From Gammaproteobacteria bacterium (GTDB taxonomy: Bacteria > Pseudomonadota > Gammaproteobacteria > SZUA-140): a stretch of DNA of 62,251 nt. The notes under the pieces are model-generated. The model did not search any database. It was not told the origin of the DNA and saw nothing but the letters and a program-made list of their open reading frames with translations. Both the position numbers and the translations under genes were made by a program. The first letter of the stretch is position 1, and every line of letters starts with the position of its first letter. The DNA lies in assembly GCA_015488555.1 (NCBI GenBank), contig WFNO01000005.1, positions 1-62,251 on the forward strand, written 5' to 3'. Below are positions 56,969 to 62,251 of the stretch, piece by piece.

Positions 56969-57619
56969 TCAGGTGGCCTTGGACATATCAGGCTTCATCG
57001 TGTACGGCGGCAAGCGTTTGCACACGATGACCATAGCCAAGACAAAATAGGCTACGTAGAACAGGTCGATAGTAAAGCCCAGATCCCACCACGGCTGGAC
57101 ACGTTCGCGCAAGCCATCCGGGCGGAAACTACCTTCAAAGTTGGCCAAGACCACTTGGTCACCGACCACATTGTAGCTCTCCAGGCCGTAGGGTCCTCCC
57201 GCAGCGGCAATCTCCCGGATTTGAGGCGCGATCAGCTGCAGATCGAGCCAGTTGATGGGATGCCGGTCCAAAAGTCCGGGTAACCTGGAATCATCCATCG
57301 CTTCAAGAACTTCCATGGCGCGATCAGTTAGATAGGCGATCTTCTCCTCGGGAGTCGTCAAGCGTTGGACTTCTGGCGAATCCATCAGCTCCACCATGGG
57401 TGCATACAGCTGAGCTGTGGGGCGCTGCCCCCAGATGGGCATGGTGATCAAAAAGGCAGTCAGAATCACCAGGGCAATGAGCCAAGTCAGAGGATATGGC
57501 AAGCGGTTGTTACCTTCCCACAGACCGCCGTGTTTCTCCGACTCCCACTGTGAGATCATCTGCTTTACTTCCTCTTCATCGGAGAGCGTATAAAGAGGGT
57601 TGTCGAATTTCCATCCCAT
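56969..57619 (-). CDS. Heme-less CcoP-anchor-like two-helix membrane protein
   Basis: A 216-residue protein. LWEGNNRLPYPLTW (33-46) before TM1 (44-62) strongly recalls the CcoP/FixP start, where W-D-G-I-x-E-L-N-N-P-L-P-R-W-W precedes the anchor. After TM1 comes PIWGQRP (61-67), a ~105-residue periplasmic domain with no CxxCH, PWWDLG (176-181) and TM2 (182-200). So the anchor is kept while both heme c domains of CcoP are missing. It follows the CcoO-like gene by 20 bases. A shorter paralogue is at 48775-49167. Likely a structural subunit of the oxidase. Confidence 0.72.
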   Translation of the reverse strand: MGWKFDNPLYTLSDEEEVKQMISQWESEKHGGLWEGNNRLPYPLTWLIALVILTAFLITMPIWGQRPTAQLYAPMVELMDSPEVQRLTTPEEKIAYLTDRAMEVLEAMDDSRLPGLLDRHPINWLDLQLIAPQIREIAAAGGPYGLESYNVVGDQVVLANFEGSFRPDGLRERVQPWWDLGFTIDLFYVAYFVLAMVIVCKRLPPYTMKPDMSKAT

Positions 57620-57639
57620 TGTCTAATCCTCCGCTATTC

Positions 57640-58596
57640 TTATTTTAGGCTGGTGAGTATCCAGTCGATCAAAGCCCTGATTTCCGTATCCGGGGCATAT
57701 TCGGGCACCTCGGGCGGATAGGGACGCAACCCTCTCCGATACTCGTCATACTCCTTGCGCCACTTGGCGAAATCGATAGGGTTGCCGTTGGCGTCCACCT
57801 TACCCCATAGATAGTCGAAGCGTGGCATGATGGAATTGGGCTGCACCAACCGCGGATTGAAGAAGTGCAACATCATCCACTCGCGAGACGAGTTACGTGA
57901 GGCAACGTGCAAGAGGTCTGGAGCCTTGCGGTCCGAGCCAAAGACCGTTGGCATCTCACCATTCATGTCACCTACGTAAGGCGGCCAGCCAAACACTTGC
58001 CAGTCCTGAGTCTGCTCGGGCAACAGTGTGTGACACCACCAGCAACCTTCCGTGATGTACACGGTCTTCCCCTTGCCCACGTACTTGTGCTGGCTGTCAT
58101 CCGTGGAGTTGAGGATCAAATCAGGTGTCCATCCTCGGGTCACCGTAGCGTTTTCCACATAAGCCCACTCTTCACCATTTACGTCTGCATAATTAATGGT
58201 GAAGACAGCACCCTGAGCTTTATTGACTTGATCGATCTTCCCCTTGCTGATACTCAGGCTCTTGACGGTGGGACCCAGATTGTCGGGATGGTTAATCACC
58301 GCTGCGAAAGGCGTTCCCGGCTTGTAGACATAGACGCGTATAGCCGGATCGAACTCCTCACCCGTCTTTGGATCTTTGTCCAAGATGACGGTGATGGGCT
58401 TGCCTTCGCCACGCACCAGTGGATCTTCATAAGACCAACCAATCACGCGCCCATTGGACAAGGACTTGTCGAGCCCCACCCAGGTTGATTCAGCAGACCG
58501 GAAATCCCAGCTCGGCAGGAACAGCGTGATGGTCATGGAGAACCCCAGCATCAAGCCGACACCCGCCGATCCGAATTTATACGATTGAAATGCCAC
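57640..58596 (-). CDS. ccoO: CcoO-like membrane-anchored cytochrome c with periplasmic insertion
   Basis: A 318-residue monoheme subunit. TM anchor at about 11-29; heme motif CWWCH at 185-189 (EGCWWCHT); then FGSDRKAPDLLHVASRNSSREWMMLHFFNPRLVQPNSIMPRF, which matches the CcoO pattern, with Met257 as axial ligand. Ordinary CcoO has its heme motif near residue 65-70; here about 120 extra residues (roughly 55-175, including DPKTGEEFDPAIRVYVYKPG) lie between anchor and heme domain. It probably passes electrons to CcoN. 146 bases separate it from ccoN, with a hairpin in between. Confidence 0.88.
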   Translation of the reverse strand: MAFQSYKFGSAGVGLMLGFSMTITLFLPSWDFRSAESTWVGLDKSLSNGRVIGWSYEDPLVRGEGKPITVILDKDPKTGEEFDPAIRVYVYKPGTPFAAVINHPDNLGPTVKSLSISKGKIDQVNKAQGAVFTINYADVNGEEWAYVENATVTRGWTPDLILNSTDDSQHKYVGKGKTVYITEGCWWCHTLLPEQTQDWQVFGWPPYVGDMNGEMPTVFGSDRKAPDLLHVASRNSSREWMMLHFFNPRLVQPNSIMPRFDYLWGKVDANGNPIDFAKWRKEYDEYRRGLRPYPPEVPEYAPDTEIRALIDWILTSLK

Positions 58597-58626
58597 TTCT
58601 CGTTCCTCCCCTGATTATTTTTAGCC

Positions 58627-58656
58627 CTCCCCGGCCCCTTGCGGGGGACCGGGGAG
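58627..58656. promoter_or_regulatory. Strong hairpin between ccoN and ccoO
   Basis: Arms CTCCCCGG (58627-58634) and CCGGGGAG (58649-58656) with a further G-C-rich inner part. On the transcribed (minus) strand no T-run follows directly, so it looks like an intercistronic stability or attenuation element rather than a full terminator. On the plus strand TTTT follows. Confidence 0.55.
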
Positions 58657-58742
58657 TTTTCTAGTTAGAGGCTGGACGTCTTTCGTTTCCTTACCCGAAA
58701 AAGCGTCACGCATCCAGCGTGATAAGGCGTCCACTTACCCGC

Positions 58743-60152
58743 TTACCGCTCGTAGGCCAGCTCGTGGGCGTAACGGCCCTTGGGCACCACGGTTCCCTCG
58801 ACGGCCGTCATATACATGTTGTAGAGCCACACGAGATTACCGGTGAACACCATGGTGCCGCCAATCCAGCGGGCGATCATATACGGGTGCTCGGCCACCA
58901 CCACGTCGATGTACGGAACTTCGTAGATCTTGCCCGCACCCTGGATCAGACCCGCAATGGTCATAGAGATCCAGTAGATGCAGAAACCAATAATCACGAA
59001 CCAGTAGTGGAAATTGGCCAGAGCCAGCGAGTACAGCTTGCGGCGCAGCATTTGCTGCAAACCGAAGTACACGGCTGCGATTTCCAGGAAGCTCGACATA
59101 CCCAGTAGGGCCAAATGAGCGTGAGCCACGATCCAGCCGGTACCGTGCACGTACCAGTTGATGGCACGAGTCTGTTGGAACCCACCCTGCATGTTGAGCG
59201 GAATGGCCAGCAGCACACCGGTGACGCTGAACTTGATTTCCACATTCTCCACAAACATGCTCCAGCGCCCCTTCATGGTCAGCAGGATGTTGGCCACGAA
59301 GGCGATAGCGGGAATCAGGATCAGCACGCCTTCCACGGAGGCAAACGACTTCAACCACTCCGGCAGCGGAGCCGAGAGCAGATGATGAGAAGCCGGCGTG
59401 GAATAGAAGGCGATAATGGCCCAGAAGTGCAGATGGCCGATGCGGTGTGAGTACAGCGGATTGCCCGTGAGCTTGGGAATCGTGTAGTAAGCGATCGCCG
59501 CAGCTACTGGCGTGATCCACAGACCCAACACGTTATGTGCAAACCAGAAGGTGAGATAACCCTCGGTCAGCCCGGTGAGGTTGAACAGTTCCGCAGACTG
59601 CCCCACCAGGAACACCACCCATACCATGAAGATGCAGGCACCGAAGAACCAGTTGGTGATGTAGATCCCCTGCGTGCGACGGTGAGCGATGGTCATCCAT
59701 ACGTTAATGCCCAACGGCACCAGGACCCCGAACATGATTACCAGGTCGATGGGCCAAATCAGGTCCGAATATTCACGACCAGAGGTGAACCCCAGCCACA
59801 GCAAGAACAGACCCAGAGAGAGCCCCACGTTCCACAGAAAGGCCGTCCATAGACCCAGCTTTTCGGACCACAGCTTGGTGTTACCCAAAGCCGGTGTCAT
59901 GTACATCATAGTCATGGCAAAGGCCATGGAGATCCAGCCCAGAATCACGGCCAGCACGTGCACTTGGCGCATGTGCCCAAAAGCAAAAAGCTCGGTACCC
60001 GTCACGAAATCCGGGAACGCGAGCTTCGCAGCATTGAAGGAACCGAGACCCGTCCCGATAATGAACCAAAAAATGGAAGAGAATCCGAAATAGATTGTCG
60101 CTGTCCCTGGCGGGATATCCTCGTTCTTCGCCATTAAGTATTTAAACAGCAT
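58743..60152 (-). CDS. ccoN: cbb3-type (C-family) heme-copper oxidase subunit I, CcoN-like
   Basis: A 469-residue protein with about 12 helices. Heme and copper ligands can be placed: His65 (RQVHVLAV) for the low-spin heme; His206 (FWFAHN) and His256/His257 (ASHH) for copper; His344 and His346 (VAHAH) for the hemes. Tyr250 (HFWAIIAFY) sits where CcoN has the tyrosine cross-linked to the copper histidine. That tyrosine argues for O2 reduction rather than nitric oxide reduction. Variations from ordinary CcoN include FWFAHN for WWYGHN and STPASHH for IWAGPHH. AGGAGGG precedes the ATG. Confidence 0.92.
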   Translation of the reverse strand: MLFKYLMAKNEDIPPGTATIYFGFSSIFWFIIGTGLGSFNAAKLAFPDFVTGTELFAFGHMRQVHVLAVILGWISMAFAMTMMYMTPALGNTKLWSEKLGLWTAFLWNVGLSLGLFLLWLGFTSGREYSDLIWPIDLVIMFGVLVPLGINVWMTIAHRRTQGIYITNWFFGACIFMVWVVFLVGQSAELFNLTGLTEGYLTFWFAHNVLGLWITPVAAAIAYYTIPKLTGNPLYSHRIGHLHFWAIIAFYSTPASHHLLSAPLPEWLKSFASVEGVLILIPAIAFVANILLTMKGRWSMFVENVEIKFSVTGVLLAIPLNMQGGFQQTRAINWYVHGTGWIVAHAHLALLGMSSFLEIAAVYFGLQQMLRRKLYSLALANFHYWFVIIGFCIYWISMTIAGLIQGAGKIYEVPYIDVVVAEHPYMIARWIGGTMVFTGNLVWLYNMYMTAVEGTVVPKGRYAHELAYER

Positions 60153-60212
60153 CCTTCCAGCCCTCCTAAAATCGATTTACGTTCATGTCTGCTTTCTTTG
60201 TTGGTCTTCTTC

Positions 60213-60305
60213 TCACTCAGACTGTTTGTTCAGCAGATACCAGGAAAACCACATGCTCGAAAATGCAAGGAGCACGCCGCACGCTGCTGCAAACGCTGCC
60301 AACAT
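60213..60305 (-). CDS. 30-residue single-helix membrane microprotein upstream of ccoN
   Basis: ATG at 60305 with GGGGGTG upstream. The product is MLAAFAAACGVLLAFSSM, a Trp/Tyr-rich end of the helix, and a polar tail (NKQSE). It lies between the 96-residue membrane protein gene and ccoN in one operon. The size and aromatic belt suggest a small structural oxidase subunit of the CydX/CcoM kind, though no homology is recognised. Confidence 0.6.
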   Translation of the reverse strand: MLAAFAAACGVLLAFSSMWFSWYLLNKQSE

Positions 60306-60383
60306 CGTTCACCCCCTATTCAGTTGATTCTGTTTTCCAATGCCTTTGAGTAATCGGTGCCTCACCCAAATTTAGCTTGGTGA

Positions 60384-60674
60384 TCACCAGCCGGTATTGT
60401 CCCGTTGCATTTCGATCTCACCATGCTTCTTCAGCGCAGTGGCCACGATGATGGCAAAGGCAAGACCAAAAATGATCATCACCCAATCGATGAATCCGCT
60501 GAAAGTGGTGGGATCGAAGGCCTCAAGCCCCCAGCCACCCCAACTCTCGAAAGGACCACGGCCGATGGCACTCATCACCGCAGCGCCGAACACGCTACCG
60601 TTACCCATACCCACGGTGAAAGCCGGTATGAGAAGTACCCAGAAGAGATTACCTAGCGTGAGTTTGTTTTCCAT
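60384..60674 (-). CDS. Two-helix membrane protein, first gene of the ccoN operon
   Basis: A 96-residue protein with helices at about 8-36 (LFWVLLIPAFTVGMG) and 61-82 (IDWVMIIFGLAFAIIVA) and a Gly/Trp-rich exported loop (GPFESWGGWGLEAFDP). GGGGGGAG precedes the ATG. It starts the operon 60674 to 56803 that includes ccoN and ccoO. No family recognised; probably an extra oxidase subunit or assembly factor. Confidence 0.65.
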   Translation of the reverse strand: MENKLTLGNLFWVLLIPAFTVGMGNGSVFGAAVMSAIGRGPFESWGGWGLEAFDPTTFSGFIDWVMIIFGLAFAIIVATALKKHGEIEMQRDNTGW

Positions 60675-61146
60675 ACTCCCCCCTTATTTTAGTTGTGATA
60701 AGGAACCTAGACAGCCTGGAACCATTGTTAGCGAGTCGTCCATCCTGCCCCTTCCGGCTCCTCGTGGGACTCAGAATCAGGAGTCGCTCAAGTCAGGCAT
60801 CACTCACTGAGAGACCACCCGCATGACCTTGGATTATAGACCCAATTCCAGATTTTGCAACCACTCTACGAGCGATTCAGAACGCTTATTTGCCCCTTTC
60901 CCCCTCCCTGAACTACCCCCCACCAAGGAGGAATCTCACAAAAAATTCCAATATATCTGTAGGTTAGCGCTACTTCCCACTATTTATCTCGCCTGTTATC
61001 GCTTGCCGCGATCTCTTCATAAAACCGTTTTTCGTGCAACAATTCCAACAATCAAATGCAGGGGTTATAGATAGTTTGCTTTCATCCCTGTAGCAGATAT
61101 CTTAGTAACCGGTGATGTGAACTTGTATCGCAACGAGGAGAATCCT
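60675..61146. other. Divergent AT-rich regulatory region
   Basis: About 470 bases between the ccoN operon (minus) and the 89-residue membrane gene (plus). It must hold both promoters. I searched by eye for an FNR/Anr-type TTGAT-N4-ATCAA site and found none convincing. GAGGAG at 61135-61140 serves the plus-strand gene. Confidence 0.5.
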
Positions 61147-61416
61147 GTGAACGGCAAGGAAATCATCATTTACGGAATTGTGGCCATCAGCTCCCTGACT
61201 TTGCTGGCCTATACGGTTCACATGTTCGTAGGTGGATTGGTGAGCGAGCGCACGGAAAACACCATTATGTGGACCGTGGTCGTTATCGGTGCGGTGGCCA
61301 TGGGCTTCATGGCACGCAGTATCGTACGCCGCCGTCGCCTACATCAGCTGTACATGCAACAACTGCAGGCAAGGGAGGAAAGGCAATCCCCTGAAGGAGA
61401 CAATGCAGAGCGATAA
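61147..61416 (+). CDS. Two-helix membrane protein divergent from the ccoN operon
   Basis: An 89-residue protein from a GTG at 61147, preceded by GAGGAG with six bases spacing; an in-frame start at 61117 adds ten residues. Helices at about 5-25 and 37-57, then a strongly basic segment (RSIVRRRRLHQLYMQQLQAREER). This resembles a small cytochrome-oxidase-associated anchor, but no family is recognised. Confidence 0.6.
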   Translation: MNGKEIIIYGIVAISSLTLLAYTVHMFVGGLVSERTENTIMWTVVVIGAVAMGFMARSIVRRRRLHQLYMQQLQAREERQSPEGDNAER

Positions 61417-61743
61417 AGCTACCCAACTTCATTCGCGAGCTTCATTTTCAAGATTCGCGACTTTGTTCGGGTTGCGGTTATGTACGCCATAATACGCCGG
61501 TACCGAAAGTATCGGTTACAGCTCGCAAGATATACACAGGCAAACGCGATACAGTATAGCAACATCGCATCTTGCGCGAGTGTTTCACAGGACATCTCGA
61601 ACTCACCCACTGAATCACTATTACCCATGCGGTGCACGGCGTCCTGCAACACACGGTACTCAAGACCCCGTGCATATTCGCCTGCATTTTACCCACGCGC
61701 GCTGGAACAACAGGAAAATCACGAATGATTGTTACCAGACGGC
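61417..61743. other. Intergenic region, no gene seen
   Basis: Short open frames on both strands lack ribosome sites and look unlike proteins. A small hairpin ACCGA/TCGGT occurs near 61501-61515. Nothing else supported. Confidence 0.4.
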
Positions 61744-61780
61744 GCAAAAAAATCCCCGGCGACCCAAAGGAACGCCGGGG
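61744..61780 (-). terminator. Intrinsic terminator after microprotein copy 2
   Basis: CCCCGGCG/CGCCGGGG stem with an 11-base loop; on the minus strand it is followed by ATTTTTTT. It lies 42 bases downstream of the 25-residue gene at 61822-61899. Confidence 0.9.
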
Positions 61781-61821
61781 AAGAAAAACCGATCCGATCA
61801 CTTGGATTCAGAACCCTGAGA

Positions 61822-61899
61822 TCAGATCGTCGCTGCGGGAAGAATAACGAAGATCAAGAACGCAAGCGCAAACAACAGCAACAAAACATTGATTTTCAT
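61822..61899 (-). CDS. 25-residue single-helix microprotein, copy 2
   Basis: ATG at 61899 preceded by GAGGAGGGT. The product starts MKINVLLLLFAL and ends FVILPAATI: one membrane helix, similar in length and end motif to the product at 49655-49732. It has its own strong terminator, so it is a dedicated transcript. This supports a real gene despite the size. Confidence 0.65.
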   Translation of the reverse strand: MKINVLLLLFALAFLIFVILPAATI

Positions 61900-62121
61900 A
61901 AATACCCTCCTCGATTTCGCTATATCCAAAAATCGTCAGGCCGCACTTTACCTGCCCCAATTCTCTCGTTCTGCATGCGGTCATTCCTGACCGTTTCACT
62001 CTACAAAAAAGGGAATAGAGATGCAACTCTAAACAAACTGCACACTGGAAGATTCACACAGTAAGAAATTCACAGTCCAAGCAAAACATGCTCCTGCATG
62101 TGGGTTGCCCCTCGAATATTT

Positions 62122-62251
62122 TGGACACATATTTGGTCGTAGAGTGAGAACGACAGGAGGTGTCCATGAGCACGAAGTCTGTGAAGCGTTGGTCTGCAAA
62201 GCGCAAGCAAGAGGTGGTGCTGCGACTGCTGCGAGGCGAGAGCCTGGATAC
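62122..62251 (+). mobile_element. Left end of an insertion sequence (truncated by the window)
   Basis: A transposase-like gene starts at 62166 and the presumed element end begins near TGGACACATATTTGG at 62122. Only one end is visible, so neither inverted repeat nor target duplication can be checked. Confidence 0.45.
62166..62251 (+). CDS. Transposase OrfA-like N-terminus (partial)
   Basis: 28 residues: MSTKSVKRWSAKRKQEVV then LRLLRGESLD, the helix-turn-helix start of small transposase proteins that precede a DDE transposase gene (IS3-like organisation). AGGAGGTG precedes the ATG. The family cannot be fixed from this fragment. Confidence 0.7.
   Translation, partial: MSTKSVKRWSAKRKQEVVLRLLRGESLD

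Noticed and set aside
58743..60152. Interpretation of ccoN as a nitric oxide reductase (NorB)
   Set aside because: The tyrosine at the cbb3 cross-link position is present and the NorB glutamates in the copper helix are not seen; CcoO rather than NorC accompanies it.

Overview
This window reads as part of a high-GC gammaproteobacterial chromosome. Three conserved gene orders support this: fimU-pilV-pilW-pilX-pilY1-pilY2-pilE next to ispH, the run rpsT/murJ/ribF/ileS/lspA/ispH, and pilT-proC-yggT. A type IV pilus, a cobalamin scavenging set and an elaborate cbb3-like respiratory region suggest a free-living, probably chemolithotrophic or microaerobic organism. I cannot name the species from the sequence.

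Bases 1-16400 are mixed. They hold the tail of an upstream gene, a pair of arsenosugar-type glycosyltransferase genes, a secreted SBBP-repeat/DUF11 protein, and a cobalamin riboswitch controlling btuB. These are followed by an AsmA-like protein, a PduO-type cobalamin adenosyltransferase, and a divergent block of ampD-cobC-btuF. A PilZ protein, a phosphoesterase-like lipoprotein, a tRNA-Thr and thiO complete the segment. Two near-identical long perfect hairpins (6994-7048 and 12772-12818) punctuate it.

Bases 16600-38300 are mostly housekeeping: the minor pilin operon, the ispH-lspA-ileS-ribF-murJ block, rpsT (with a TTG start), rppH, a HAD hydrolase, btuC-btuD, yggS, pilT, proC and yggT. The cobalamin genes at 5-11 kb and 33-35 kb together encode a near-complete uptake route: outer-membrane receptor, periplasmic binding protein, ABC permease and ATPase, plus adenosylation and nucleotide-loop steps.

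Bases 38400-62251 are the unusual part. After a second propeller/DUF11 secreted protein and a dynamin-like GTPase come about 18 kb dominated by small and medium membrane proteins around a C-family (cbb3-type) heme-copper oxidase. The catalytic subunit keeps the histidines and the tyrosine expected of an O2-reducing CcoN. The CcoO-like cytochrome has a large periplasmic insertion. No di-heme CcoP is visible; its place is taken by a heme-less two-helix protein that resembles the CcoP membrane anchor. A shorter paralogue of that protein lies downstream of a CcoG-like ferredoxin gene. The region also contains a free-standing C-terminal half of CcoN, a CcoS-like protein, an anchored cytochrome c, a formylglycine-enzyme-like protein without the usual active-site cysteine, an MFS/spermidine-synthase fusion, and an ExbB-like channel paired with a membrane-anchored von Willebrand A protein. 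Six single-helix microproteins of 25-44 residues, most with strong ribosome binding sites, also lie here. I regard this region as the best candidate for an undescribed system. The window ends inside an insertion sequence.
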